This document shows, one piece after another, positions 35,652 to 50,599 of a stretch of 64,000 nucleotides of DNA. Position 1 is the first letter of the stretch. The number at the start of each line of letters is the position of its first letter. The stretch spans positions 9,446,102 to 9,510,101 of the forward strand of contig CM040453.1 in NCBI GenBank assembly GCA_022749755.1, written 5' to 3'. This DNA is from Azadirachta indica. Its lineage: Eukaryota; Streptophyta; Magnoliopsida; Sapindales; Meliaceae. The notes under the pieces were generated by a model. That model saw nothing but the letters and a program-made list of their open reading frames with translations. It was not told where the DNA came from and searched no databases. The translations under genes and the position numbers were made by a program.

Positions 35652-36203
35652 ATGAAAACATCATCAACATGGCTGATAATGTCTTCAATGCGGCTTACTG
35701 AACAATTATTTATTATGACAGAAGATTTTTTCCTTGCGGCGAAACATTGTTCATCACGACGAAACAATTGTTCATCACGACGAAAGATTTCTTCCTAACG
35801 ACGGAAGAATATTTATTACGTCTGAAAATCTCGACAAACGATCCAAAATCTCTTCATTAAGCGTGAAAACATCATCAACATGGCTGATAATGTCTTCAAT
35901 GCGGCTTACTGAACAATTTATTCATTATGACAGAAGATTTTTTCCTTGCGGCGAAACAATTGTTCATGACGACGAAACAATTGTTCATCACGACGAAAGA
36001 TTTCTTCCTAACGACGGAAGAATATTTATTACGTCTGAAAATCTCGACAAACGATCCAAAATCTCTTCATTAAGCGTGAAAACATCATCAACATGGCTGA
36101 TAATGTCTTCAATGCGGCTTACTGAACAATTATTCATTATGACAGAACATTTTTTCCTTGCGGCGAAACAATTGTTCATCACGACGAAACAATTGTTCAT
36201 CAC

Positions 36204-36394
36204 GACGAAAGATTTCTTCCTAACGACGGAAGAATATTTATTACGTCTGAAAATCTCGACAAACGATCCAAAATCTCTTCATTAAGCGTGAAAACATCAT
36301 CAACATGGCTGATAATGTCTTCAATGCGGCTTACTGAACAATTATTCATTATGACAGAAGATTTTTTCCTTGCGACGAAACAATTGTTCATCAC
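36204..36394 (-). repeat. 191-bp short unit with a hybrid sub-repeat junction
   Basis: On the - strand, one ATGAACAATTG block is followed by GTTTCGTCGCAAGG. The start CGTCG matches block 3, while the continuation CAAGG matches block 4, which normally starts CGCCGC. The deletion therefore joins the first bases of one 21-bp block to the rest of the next, as expected for unequal exchange between blocks. Confidence 0.82.
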
Positions 36395-39355
36395 GACGAA
36401 AGATTTCTTCCTAACGACGGAAGAATATTTATTACGTCTGAAAATCTCGACAAACGATCCAAAATCTCTTCATTAAGCGTGAAAACATCATCAACATGGC
36501 TGATAATGTCTTCAATGCGGCTTACTGAACAATTATTCATTATGACAGAAGATTTTTTCCTTGCGGCGAAACAATTGTTCCTGACAACGAAACAATTATT
36601 CATCACGACGAAAGATCTCTTCCTAACGACGGAAGAATATTTATTACGTCTGAAAATCTCGACAAACGATCCAAAATCTCTTCATTAAGCGTGAAAACAT
36701 CATCAACATGGCTGATAATGTCTTCAATGCGGCTTACTGAACAATTATTCATTATGACAGAAGATTTTTTCCTTGCGGCGAAACAATTGTTCATGACGAC
36801 GAAACAATTGTTCATCACGACGAAAGATTTCTTCCTAACGACGGAAGAATATTTATTACGTCTGAAAATCTCGACAAACGATCCAAAATCTCTTCATTAA
36901 GCGTGAAAACATCATCAACATGGCTGATAATGTCTTCAATGCGGCTTACTGAACAATTATTCATTATGACAGAAGATTTTTTTCCTTGCGGCGAAACAAT
37001 TGTTCATGACGACGAAACAATTATTCATCACGACGAAAGATTTCTTCCTAACGACGGAAGAATATTTATTACGTCTGAAAATCTCGACAAACGATCCAAA
37101 ATCTCTTCATTAAGCGTGAAAACATCATCAACATGGCTGATAATGTCTTCAATGCGGCTTACTGAACAATTATTCATTATGACAGAAGATTTTTTCCTTG
37201 CGGCGAAACAATTGTTCATGACGACGAAACAATTGTTCATCACGACGAAAGATTTCTTCCTAACGACGGAAGAATATTTATTACGTCTGAAAATCTCGAC
37301 AAACGATCCAAAATCTCTTCATTAAGCGTGAAAACATCATCAACATGGCTGATAATGTCTTCAATGCGGCTTACTGAACAATTATTCATTATGACAGAAG
37401 ATTTTTTCCTTGCGGCGAAACAATTGTTCATCACGACGAAGCAATTGTTCATCACGACGAAAGATTTTTCTTCCTAACGACGGGAAGAATATTTATTACG
37501 TCTGAAAATCTCGACAAACGATCCAAAATCTCTTCATTAAGCGTGAAAACATCATCAACATGGCTGATAATGTCTTCAATGCGGCTTACTGAACAATTAT
37601 TCATTATGACAGAAGATTTTTCCTTGCGGCGAAACTTGTTCATGACAACGAAACAATTGTTCATCACGACGAAAGATTTCTTCCTAACGACGGAAGAATA
37701 TTTATTACGTCTGAAAATCTCGACAAACGATCCAAAATCTCTTCATTAAGCGTAAAACATCATCAACATGGCTGATAATGTCTTCAATGCGGCTTACTGA
37801 ACAATTATTCATTATGACAGAAGATTTTTTCCTTGCGGCGAAACAATTGTTCATGACGACGAAACAATTGTTCATCACGACGAAAGATTTCTTCCTAACG
37901 ACGGAAGAATATTTATTACGTCTGAAAATCTCGACAAACGATCCAAAATCTCTTCATTAAGCGTGAAAACATCATCAACATGGCTGATAATGTCTTCAAT
38001 GCGGCTTACTGAACAATTTATTCATTATGACAGAAGATTTTTTCCTTGCGGCGAAACAATTGTTCATGACGACGAAACAATTGTTCATCACGACGAAAGA
38101 TTTCTTCCTAACGACGAAGAAGAATATTTATTACGTCTGAAAATCTCGACAAACGATCCAAAATCTCTTCATTAAGCGTGAAAACATCATCAACATGGCT
38201 GATAATGTCTTCAATGCGGCTTACTGAACATTTATTCATTATGACAGAAGATTTTTTCCTTGCGGCGAAACAATTGTTCATGACGACGAAACAATTGTTC
38301 ATCACGACGAAAGATTTCTTCCGACGACGGAAGAATATTTATTACGTCTGAAAATCTCGACAAACGATCCAAAATCTCTTCATTAAGCGTGAAAACATCA
38401 TCAACATGGCTGATAATGTCTTCAATGCGGCTTACTGAACATTTATTCATTATGACAGAAGATTTTTTCCTTGCGGCGAAACAATTGAACGAAACAATTG
38501 TACATCACGACGAAAGATTTCTTCCCAACGACGGAAGAATATTTATTACGTCTAAAAATCTCGACAAACGATCCAAAATCTCTTCATTAAGCGTGAAAAC
38601 ATCATCAACATGGCTGATAATGTCTTCAATGCGGCTTACTGAACATTATTCATTATGACAGAAGATTTTTTCCTTGCGGCGAAACAATTGTTCATGACAA
38701 CGAAACAATTGTTCATCACGACGAAAGATTTCTTCCTAACGACGGAAGAATATTTATTACGTCTGAAAATCTCGACAAACGATCCAAAATCTCTTCATTA
38801 AGCGTGAAAACATCATCAACATGGCTGATAATGTCTTCAATGCGGCTTACTGAACAATTATTCATTATGACAGAAGATTTTTTCCTTGCGGCGAAACAAT
38901 TGTTCATGACGACGAAACAATTGTTCATCACGACGAAAGATTTCTTCCTAACGACGGAAGAATATTTATTACGTCTGAAAATCTCGACAAACGATCCAAA
39001 ATCTCTTCATTAAGCGTGAAAACATCATCAACATGGCTGATAATGTCTTCAATGCGGCTTACTGAACATTTATTCATTATGACAGAAGATTTTTTCCTTG
39101 CGGCGAAACAATTGTTCATGACGACGAAACAATTGTTCATCACGACGAAAGATTTCTTCCTAACGACGGAAGAATATTTATTACGTCTGAAAATCTCGAC
39201 AAACGATCCAAAATCTCTTCATTAAGCGTGAAAACATCATCAACATGGCTGATAATGTCTTCAATGCGGCTTACTGAACATTTATTCATTATGACAGAAG
39301 ATTTTTTCCTTGCGGCGAAACAATTGTTCATGACGACGAAACAATTGTTCATCAC

Positions 39356-39546
39356 GACGGAAGAATATTTATTACGTCTGAAAATCTCGACAAACGATCC
39401 AAAATCTCTTCATTAAGCGTGAAAACATCATCAACATGTCTGATAATGTCTTCAATGCGGCTTACTGAACAATTATTCATTATGAAAGAAGATTTTTTCC
39501 TTGCGGCGAAACAATTGTTCATGACGACGATACAGTTGTTCATCCC
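39356..39546 (-). repeat. 191-bp unit lacking block 1, carrying rare variants
   Basis: On the + strand CATCACGACGG joins directly to AAGAATATTTATT, so the AGGAAGAAATC block is missing. This is the same type of loss as at the end of the 170-bp unit at 8,640-8,809. The unit includes part of the rare-variant set shared with 21,351-21,545. Confidence 0.82.
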
Positions 39547-39600
39547 AACGAAAGATTTCTTCCTAACGACGGAAGAATATTTATTACGTCTGAAAAGCTC
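39431..39600 (-). repeat. Inverted counterpart of the rare-variant unit at 21.4 kb
   Basis: Seen on the + strand as AACATGTCTGATAATG, TTATGAAAGAAG, GACGATACAGTTG, CATCCCAACG and GAAAAGCTCG. Reverse complemented, these match the full set at 21,351-21,545. Just beyond it the two copies differ (AACGATTTAAAATC and CTTTATTAAGCG here), so the shared block is about one unit long. The next unit out also shares the AAGCTGCATTG form (as AATGCAGCTT near 39,668). Confidence 0.85.
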
Positions 39601-42600
39601 GACAAACGATTTAAAATCTCTTTATTAAGCGTGAAAACATCATCAACATGGCTGATAATGTCTTCAATGCAGCTTACTGAACAATTTATTCATTATGACA
39701 GAAGATTTTTTTTCCTTGCGGCGAAACAATTGTTCATGACGACGAAACAATTGTTCATCACGACGAAAGATTTCTTCCTAACGACGGAAGAATATTTATT
39801 ACGTCTGAAAATCTCGACAAACGATCCAAAATCTCTTCATTAAGCGTGAAAACATCATCAACATGGCTGATAATGTCTTCAATGCGGCTTACTGAACAAT
39901 TTATTCATTATGACAGAAGATTTTTTCCTTGCGGCGAAACAATTGTTCATGACGACGAAAACAATTGTTCATCACGACGAAAGATTTCTTCCTAACGACG
40001 GAAGAATATTTATTACGTCTGAAAATCTCGACAAAACGATCCAAAATCTCTTCATTAAGCGTGAAAACATCATCAACATGGCTGATAATGTCTTCAATGC
40101 GGCTTACTGAACAATTATTCATTATGACAGAAGATTTTTTCCTTGCGGCGAAACAATTGTTCATGACGACGAAACAATTGTTCATCACGACGAAAGATTT
40201 CTTCCTAACGACGGAAGAATATTTATTACGTCTGAAAATCTCGACAAACGATCCAAAATCTCTTCATTAAGCGTGAAAACATCATCAACATGGCTGATAA
40301 TGTCTTCAATGCGGCTTACTGAACATTTATTCATTATGACAGAAGATTTTTTCCTTGCGGCGAAACAATTGTTCATGACGACGAAACAATTGTTCATCAC
40401 GACGAAAGATTTCTTCCTAACGACGGAAGAATATTTATTACGTCTGAAAATCTCGACAAACGATCCAAAATCTCTTCATTAAGCGTGAAAACATCATCAA
40501 CATGGCTGATAATGTCTTCAATGCGGCTTACTGAACAATTTATTCATTATGACAGAAGATTTTTTCCTTGCGGCGAAACAATTGTTCATGACGACGAAAC
40601 AATTGTTCATCACGACGAAAGATTTCTTCCTAACGACGGAAGAATATTTATTACGTCTGAAAATCTCGACAAACGATCCAAAATCTCTTCATTAAGCGTG
40701 AAAACATCATCAACATGGCTGATAATGTCTTCAATGCGGCTTACTGAACAATTATTCATTATGACAGAAGATTTTTTTCCTTGCGGCGAAACAATTGTTC
40801 ATGACGACGAAACAATTGTTTCATCACGACGAAAGATTTCTTCCTAACGACGGAAGAATATTTATTACGTCTGAAAATCTCGACAAACGATCCAAAATCT
40901 CTTCATTAAGCGTGAAAACATCATCAACATGGCTGATAATGTCTTCAATGCGGCTTACTGAACATTTATTCATTATGACAGAAGATTTTTTCCTTGCGGC
41001 GAAACAATTGTTCATGACGACGAAACAATTGTTCATCACGACGAAAGATTTCTTCCTAACGACGGAAGAATATTTATTACGTCTGAAAATCTCGACAAAC
41101 GATCCAAAATCTCTTCATTAAGCGTGAAAACATCATCAACATGGCTGATAATGTCTTCAATGCGGCTTACTGAACAATTATTCATTATGACAGAAGATTT
41201 TTTCCTTGCGGCGAAACAATTGTTCATGACGACGAAACAATTGTTCATCACGACGAAAGATTTCTTCCTAACGACGGAAGAATATATTTATTACGTCTGA
41301 AAATCTCGACAAACGATCCAAAATCTCTTCATTAAGCGTGAAAACATCATCAACATGGCTGATAATGTCTTCAATGCGGCTTACTGAACAATTATTCATT
41401 ATGACAGAAGATTTTTTCCTTGCGGCGAAACAATTGTTCATGACGACGAAACAATTGTTCATCACGACGAAAGATTTCTTCCTAACGACGGAAGAATATT
41501 TATTACATCTGAAAATCTCGACAAACGATCCAAAATCTCTTCATTAAGCGTGAAAACATCATCAACATGGCTGATAATGTCTTCAATGCGGCTTACTGAA
41601 CATTTATTCATTATGACAGAAGATTTTTTCCTTGCGGCGAAACAATTGTTTATGACGACGAAACAATTGTTCATCACGACGAAAGATTTCTTCCTAACGA
41701 CGGAAGAATTTTTATTACGTCTGAAAATCTCGACAAACGATCCAAAATCTCTTCATTAAGCATGAAAACATCATCAACATGGCTGATAATGTCTTCAATG
41801 CGGCTTACTGAACAATTATTCATTATGACAGAAGATTTTTTCCTTGCGGCGAAACAATTGTTTATGACGACGAAACAATTGTTCATGACGACGAAAGATT
41901 TCTTCCTAACGACGGAAGAATTTTTATTACGTCTGAAAATCTCGACAAACGATCCAAAATCTCTTCATTAAGCGTGAGAACATCATCAACATGGCTGATA
42001 ATGTCTTCAATACGGCTTACTGAACAATTTATTCATTATGACAGAAGATTTTTTCCTTGCGGCGAAACAATTGTTCATGACGACGAAACAATTGTTCATC
42101 ACGACGAAAGATTTCTTCCTAACGACGGAAGAATATTTATTACGTCTGAAAATCTCGACAAACGATCCAAAATCTCTTCATTAAGCGTGAAAACATCATC
42201 AACATGGCTGATAATGTCTTCAATGCAGCTTACTGAACAATTATTCATTATGACAGAAGATTTTTTCCTTGCGGCGAAACAATTGTTCATGACGACGAAA
42301 CAATTGTTCATCACGACGAAAGATTTCTTCCTAACGACGGAAGAATATTTATTACGTCTGAAAATCTCGACAAACGATCCAAAATCTCTTCATTAAGCGT
42401 GAAAACATCATCAACATGGCTGATAATGTCTTCAATGCGGCTTACTGAACATTTATTCATTATGACAGAAGATTTTTTCCTTGCGGCGAAACAATTGTTC
42501 ATGACGACGAAACAATTGTTCATCACGACGAAAGATTTCTTCCTAACGACGGAAGAATATTTATTACGTCTGAAAATCTCGACAAACGATCCAAAATCTC

Positions 42601-45070
42601 TTCATTAAGCGTGAAAACATCATCAACATGGCTGATAATGTCTTCAATGCGGCTTACTGAACATTTATTCATTATGACAGAAGATTTTTTCCTTGCGGCG
42701 AAACAATTGTTCATGACGACGAAACAATTGTTCATCACGACGAAAGATTTCTTCCTAACGACGGAAGAATATTTATTACGTCTGAAAATCTCGACAAACG
42801 ATCCAAAATCTCTTCATTAAGCGTGAAAACATCATCAACATGGCTGATAATGTCTTCAATGCAGCTTACTGAACAATTATTCATATGACAGAAGATTTTT
42901 TCCTTGCGGCGAAACAATTGTTCATGACGACGAAACAATTGTTCATCACGACGAAAGATTTCTTCCTAACGACGGAAGAATATTTATTACGTCTGAAAAT
43001 CTCGACAAACGATCCAAAATCTCTTCATTAAGCGTGAAAACATCATCAACATGGCTGATAATGTCTTCAATGCGGCTTACTGAACAATTATTCATTATGA
43101 CAGAAGATTTTTTCCTAGCGGCGAAACAATTGTTCATGACGACGAAACAATTGTTCATCACGACGAAAGATTTCTTCCTAACGACGGAAGAATATTTATT
43201 ACGTCTGAAAATCTCGACAAACGATCCAAAATCTCTTCATTAAGCGTGAAAACATCATCAACATGGCTGATAATGTCTTCAATGCGGCTTACTGAACATT
43301 ATTATTCATATGACAGAAGATTTTTTCCTTGCGGCGAAACAATTGTTCATGACGACGAAACAATTGTTCATCACGACGAAAGATTTCTTCCTAACGACGG
43401 AAGAAATATTTATTACGTCTGAAAATCTCGACAAACGATCCAAAATCTCTTCATTAAGCGTGAAAACATCATCAACATGGCTGATAATGTCTTCAATGCG
43501 GCTTACTGAACAATTTATTCATTATGACAGAAGATTTTTTCCTAGCGGCGAAACAATTGTTCATGACGACGAAACAATTGTTCATCACGACGAAAGATTT
43601 CTTCCTAACGACGGAAGAATATTTATTACGTCTGAAAATCTCGACAAACGATCCAAAATCTCTTCATTAAGCGTGAAAACATCATCAACATGGCTGATAA
43701 TGTCTTCAATGCGGCTTACTGAACAATTTATTCATTATGACAGAAGATTTTTTCCTTGCGGCGAAACAATTGTTCATGACGACGAAACAATTGTTCATCA
43801 CGACGAAAGATTTCTTCCTACGACGGAAGAATATTTATTACGTCTGAAAATCTCGACAAACGATCCAAAATCTCTTCATTAAGCGTGAAAACATCATCAA
43901 CATGGCTGATAATGTCTTCAATGCGGCTTACTGAACAATTATTCATTATGACAGAAGATTTTTTCCTTGCGGCGAAACAATTGTTCATGACGACGAAACA
44001 ATTGTTCATCACGACGAAAGATTTCTTCCTAACGACGGAAGAATATTTATTACGTCTGAAAATCTCGACAAACGATCCAAAATCTCTTCATTAAGCGTGA
44101 AAAACATCATCAACATGGCTGATAATGTCTTCAATGCGGCTTACTGAACAATTATTCATTATGACAGAAGATTTTTTCCTTGCGGCGAAACAATTGTTCA
44201 TGACGACGAAACAATTGTTCATCACGACGAAAGATTTCTTCCTAACGACGGAAGAATATTTATTACGTCTGAAAATCTCGACAAACGATCCAAAATCTCT
44301 TCATTAAGCGTGAAAACATCATCAACATGGCTGATAATGTCTTCAATGCGGCTTACTGAACAATTATTCATTATGACAGAAGATTTTTTCCTTGCGGCGA
44401 AACAATTGTTCATGACGACGAAACAATTGTTCATCACGACGAAAGATTTCTTCCTAACGACGGAAGAATATTTATTACGTCTGAAAATCTCGACAAACGA
44501 TCCAAAATCTCTTCATTAAGCGTGAAAACATCATCAACATGGCTGATAATGTCTTCAATGCGGCTTACTGAACAATTATTCATATGACAGAAGATTTTTT
44601 TTCCTTGCGGCGAAACAATTGTTCATGACGACGAAACAATTGTTCATCCCGACGAAAGATTTCTTCCTAACGACGGAAGAATATTTATTACGTCTGAAAA
44701 TCTCGACAAACGATCCAAAATCTCTTCATTAAGCGTGAAAACATCATCAACATGGCTGATAATGTCTTCAATGCGGCTTACTGAACAATTATTCATTATG
44801 ACAGAAGATTTTTTCCTAGCGGCGAAACAATTGTTCATGACGACGAAAGAATTGTTCATCACGACGAAAGACTTCTTCCTAACGACCGAAGAATATTTAT
44901 TACGTCTGAAAATCTCGACAAACGATCCAAAATCTCTTCATTAAGCGTGAAAACATCATCAACATGGCTGATAATGTCTTCAATGCGGCTTACTGAACAA
45001 TTATTCATTATGACAGAAGATTTTTTCCTAGCGGCGAAACAATTGTTCATGACGACGAAACAATTGTTCA

Positions 45071-45922
45071 TCACGACGAAAGATTTCTTTCCAACGATGG
45101 ATTAATATTTATTACGTCTGAAAATCTCGACAAACGATCCAAAATCTCTTCATTAAACATGAAAACATCATCAACATGGCTGATAATGTCTTCAATGCGG
45201 CTTACTGAACATTTATTCATTGTGACAGAAGATTTTTTCCTTGCGGCGAAACAATTGTTCATGACGACGAAACAATTGTTCATCACGACGAAAGATTTCT
45301 TCCTAACGACGGAAGAATATTTATTACGTCTGAAAATCTCGACAAACGATCCAAAATCTCTTCATTAAGCGTGAAAACATCATCAACATGGCTGATAATG
45401 TCTTCAATGCGGCTTACTGAACAATTATTCATTATGACAGAAGATTTTTTCCTTGCGGCGAAACAATTGTTCATGACGACGAAAAAATTGTTCATCACGA
45501 CGAAAGATTTCTTCCTAACGACGGAAGAATATTTATTACGTCTGAAAATCTCGACAAACGATCCAAAATCTCTTCATTAAGCGTGAAAACATCATCAACA
45601 TGGCTGATAATGTCTTCAATGCGGCTTACTGAACATTTATTCATTATGACAGAAGATTTTTTCCTTGCGGCGAAACAATTGTTCATCACGACGAAACAGT
45701 TGTTCATCACGACGAAAGATTTCTTCCTAACGACGGAAGAATATTTATTACGTCTGAAAATCTCGACAAACGATCCAAAATCTCTTCATTAAACATGAAA
45801 ACATCATCAACATGGCTGATAATGTCTTCAATGCGGCTTACTGAACATTTATTCATTGTGACAGAAGATTTTTTCCTAGCGGCAAAACAATTGTTCATGA
45901 CGACGAAACAATTGTTCATCAC
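45071..45922 (-). repeat. 636-bp (three-unit) local repeat
   Basis: Two otherwise rare forms, CATTAAACATG and CATTGTGACAG, occur together at 45,151-45,228 and again at 45,787-45,864, exactly 636 bp or three units apart. The units between do not carry them. This is good evidence for a recent three-unit duplication; more copies are not visible. Confidence 0.75.
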
Positions 45923-48900
45923 GACGAAAGATTTCTTCCTACTGACGGAAGAATATTTATTACGTCTGAAAAGCTCGACAAACGATCCAAAATCTCTTAA
46001 TTAAGCATGAAAACATCATCAACATGGCTGATAATGTCTTCAATGCAGCTTACTGAACAATTATTCATAATGACAGAGGATTTTTTCCTTGCGGCAAAAC
46101 AATTGTTCATGACGACGAAACAATTGTTCATCACGACGACAGATTTCTTCCTAACGACGGAAGAATATTTATTACGTCTGAAAATCTCGACAAACGATCC
46201 AAATCTCTTCATTAAGCGTGAAAAACATCATCAACATGGCTGATAATGTCTTCAATACGGCTTATTGAACATTTATTCATTATGACAGAAGATTTTTTCC
46301 TTGCGGCGAAACAATTGTTCATGACGACGAAACAATTGTTCATCACGACGAAAGATTTCTTCCTAACGACGGAAGAATATTTATTACGTCTGAAAATCTC
46401 GACAAACGATCCAAAATCTCTTCATTAAGCGTGAAAACATCATCAACATGGCTGATAATGTCTTCAATGCGGCTTACTGAACAATTATTCATTATGACAG
46501 AAGATTTTTTCCTTGCGGCGAAACAATTGTTCATGACGACGAAACAATTGTTCATCACGACGAAAGATTTCTTCCTAACGACGGAAGAATATTTATTACG
46601 TCTGAAAATCTCGACAAACGATCCAAAATCTCTTCATTAAGCGTGAAAACATCATCAACATGGCTGATAATGTCTTCAATGCGGCTTACTGAACAATTAT
46701 TCATTATGACAGAAGATTTTTTTTCCTTGCGGCGAAACAATTGTTCATGACGACGAAACAATTGTTCATCACGACGAAAGATTTCTTCCTAACGACGGAA
46801 GAATATTTATTACGTCTGAAAATCTCGACAAACGATCCAAAATCTCTTCATTAAGCGTGAAAACATCATCAACATGGCTGATAATGTCTTCAATGCGGCT
46901 TACTGAACAATTATTCATTATGACAGAAGATTTTTTTTCCTTGCGGCGAAACAATTGTTCATGACGACGAAACAATTGTTCATCACGACGAAAGATTTCT
47001 TCCTAACGACGGAAGAATATTTATTACGTCTGAAAATCTCGACAAACGATCCAAAATCTCTTCATTAAGCGTGAAAACATCATCAACATGGCTGATAATG
47101 TCTTCAATGCAGCTTACTGAACAATTATTCATAATGACAGAAGATTTTTTCCTTGCGGCGAAACAATTGTTCATGACGACGAAACAATTGTTCATCACGA
47201 CGAAAGATTCTTCCTAACGACGGAAGAATATTTATTACGTCTGAAAATCTCGACAAACGATCCAAAATCTCTTCATTAAGCGTGAAAACATCATCAACAT
47301 GGCTGATAATGTCTTCAATGCGGCTTACTGAACAATTATTCATTATGACAGAAGATTTTTTCCTAGCGGCGAAACAATTGTTCATGACGACGAAACAATT
47401 GTTCATCACGACGAAAGATTTCTTCCTAACGACCGAAGAATATTTATTACGTCTGAAAATCTCGACAAACGATCCAAAATCTCTTCATTAAGCGTGAAAA
47501 CATCATCAACATGGCTGATAATGTCTTCAATGCGGCTTACTGAACAATTATTCATTATGACAGAAGATTTTTTCCTTGCGGCGAAACAATTGTTCATGAC
47601 GACGAAACAATTGTTCATCACGACGAAAGATTTCTTCCTAACGACGGAAGAATATTTATTACGTCTGAAAATCTCGACAAACGATCCAAAATCTCTTCAT
47701 TAAGCGTGAAAACATCATCAACATGGCTGATAATGTCTTCAATGCGGCTTACTGAACAATTATTTATTATGACAGAAGATTTTTTTCCTTGCGGCGAAAC
47801 AATTGTTCATGACGACGAAACAATTGTTCATCACGACGAAAGATTTCTTTCTAACGACGGAAGAATATTTATTACGTCTGAAAATCTCGACAAACGATCC
47901 AAAATCTCTTCATTAAGCATGAAAACATCATCAACATGGCTGATAATGTCTTCAATGCGGCTTACTGAACAATTATTCATTATGACAGAAGATTTTTTTT
48001 TTCCTTGCGGCGAAACAATTGTTCATGACGACGAAACAATTGTTCATCCCGACGAAAGATTTCTTCCTAACGACGGAAGAATATTTATTACGTCTGAAAA
48101 TCTCGACAAACAATCCAAAATCTCTTCATTAAGCGTGAAAACATCATCAACATGGCTGATAATGTCTTCAATGCGGCTTACTGAACAATTATTCATTATG
48201 ACAGAAGATTTTTTCCTTGCGGCGAAACAATTGTTCATGACGACGAAACAATTGTTCATCACGACGAAAGATTTCTTCCTAACGACGGAAGAATATTTAT
48301 TACGTCTGAAAATCTCGACAAACGATCCAAAATCTCTTCATTAAGCGTGAAAACATCATCAACATGGCTGATAATGTCTTCAATGCGGCTTACTGAACAA
48401 TTATTCATTATGACAGAAGATTTTTTTCTTGCGGCGAAACAATTGTTCATCACGACGAAACAGTTGTTCATCACGACGAAAGATTTCTTCCTAACGACGG
48501 AAGAATATTTATTACGTCTGAAAATCTCGACAAACGATCCAAACTCTCTTCATTAAGCGTGAAAACATCATCAACATGGCTGATAATGTCTTCAATGCGG
48601 CTTACTGAACATTTATTCATTATGACAGAAGATTTTTTCCTTGCGGCGAAACAATTGTTCATGACGACGAAACAATTGTTCATCACGACGAAAGATTTCT
48701 TCCTAACGACGGAAGAATATTTATTACGTCTGAAAATCTCGACAAACGATCCAAAATCTCTTCATTAAGCGTGAAAACATCATCAACATGGCTGATAATG
48801 TCTTCAATGCGGCTTACTGAACAATTATTCATTATGACAGAAGATTTTTTCCTTGCGGCGAAACAATTGTTCATGACGACGAAACAATTGTTCATCACGA

Positions 48901-49619
48901 CGAAAGATTTCTTCCTAACGACGGAAGAATATTTATTACGTCTGAAAATCTCGACAAACGATCCAAAATCTCTTCATTAAGCGTGAAAACATCATCAACA
49001 TGGCTGATAATGTCTTCAATGCGGCTTACTGAACAATTATTCATTATGACAGAAGATTTTTTCCTTGCGGCGAAACAATTGTTCATGACGACGAAACAAT
49101 TGTTCATCACGACGAAAGATTTCTTCCTAACGACGGAAGAATATTTATTACGTCTGAAAATCTCGACAAACGATCCAAAATCTCTTCATTAAGCGTGAAA
49201 ACATCATCAACATGGCTGATAATGTCTTCAATGCGGCTTACTGAACAATTATTCATTATGACAGAAGATTTTTTTCCTAGCGGCGAAACAATTGTTCATG
49301 ACGACGAAACAATTGTTCATCACGACGAAAGATTTCTTCCTAACGACGGAAGAATATTTATTACGTCTGAAAATCTCGACAAACGATCCAAAATCTCTTC
49401 ATTAAGCGTGAAAACATCATCAACATGGCTGATAATGTCTTCAATGCGGCTTACTGAACAATTATTCATTATGACAGAAGATTTTTTCCTTGCGGCGAAA
49501 CAATTGTTCATGACGACGAAACAATTGTTCATCACGACGAAAGATTTCTTCCTAACGACGGAAGAATATTTATTACGTCTGAAAATCTCGACAAACGATC
49601 CAAAATCTCTTCATTAAGC

Positions 49620-49899
49620 GTGAAAACATCATCAACATGGCTGATAATGTCTTCAATGCGGCTTACTGAACAATTATTCATTATGACAGAAGATTTTTTC
49701 CTTGCGGCGAAACAATTCATCAGACAACTTTTCTTTTTTAAGGAATTATTTTTACGACGAAAGAAAATTTTTTCCTTAAAAACGGCGAAACAATTGTTTC
49801 AAATGTTCATCACGACGAAAGATTTCTTCCTAACGACGGAAGAATATTTTATTACGTCTGAAAATCTCGACAAACGATCCAAAACTCTCTTCATTAAGC
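49620..49899 (-). repeat. 280-bp unit with an aberrant ~68-bp insert
   Basis: The distance between equivalent points is 280 bp instead of 212. The extra sequence lies at about 49,716-49,803 and is AT-rich. It contains a perfect 11-bp inverted repeat, TTTTTAAGGAA at 49,735-49,745 and TTCCTTAAAAA at 49,772-49,782, with 26 bp between. Parts resemble the unit (ACGACGAAAGA, TTTTTTCCTT, CGGCGAAACAATTG), so it reads as a scrambled second copy of sub-repeat blocks and not as a foreign element. No target-site duplication or transposon end is evident. Confidence 0.75.
49735..49782. repeat. 11-bp perfect inverted repeat in the insert
   Basis: Arms at 49,735-49,745 and 49,772-49,782 are exact reverse complements with a 26-bp spacer. 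This dyad is absent from normal units, although half of it (TTTTTTCCTT) is a normal unit motif. A fold-back or template-switch event during replication would explain an inverted copy of a unit motif next to itself. Confidence 0.7.
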
Positions 49900-50599
49900 G
49901 TGAAAACATCATCAACATGGCTGATAATGTCTTCAATGCGGCTTACTGAACAATTATTCATTATGACAGAAGATTTTTTCCTAGCGGCGAAACAATTGTT
50001 TCATGACGACGAAACAATTGTTCATCACGACGAAAGATTTCTTCCTAACGACGGAAGAATATTTATTACGTCTGAAAATCTCGACAAACGATCCAAAATC
50101 TCTTCATTAAGCGTGAAAACATCATCAACATGGCTGATAATGTCTTCAATGCGGCTTACTGAACAATTATTCATTATGACAGAAGATTTTTTCCTTGCGG
50201 CGAAACAATTGTTCATGACGACGAAACAATTGTTCATCACGACGAAAGATTTCTTCCTAACGACGGAAGAATATTTATTACGTCTGAAAATCTCGACAAA
50301 CGATCCAAAATCTCTTCATTAAGCGTGAAAACATCATCAACATGGCTGATAATGTCTTCAATGCGGCTTACTGAACAATTATTCATTATGACAGAAGATT
50401 TTTTCCTTGCGGCGAAACAATTGTTCATGACGACGAAACAATTGTTCATCACGACGAAAGATTTCTTCCTAACGACGGAAGAATATTTATTACGTCTGAA
50501 AATCTCGACAAACGATCCAAAATCTCTTCATTAAGCGTGAAAACATCATCAACATGGCTGATAATGTCTTCAATGCGGCTTACTGAACAATTTATTCAT

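Noticed and set aside
49716..49803. Transposon insertion
   Set aside because: The extra sequence is only about 68 bp, is largely made of unit motifs, and shows no target-site duplication or terminal repeat that I can identify.
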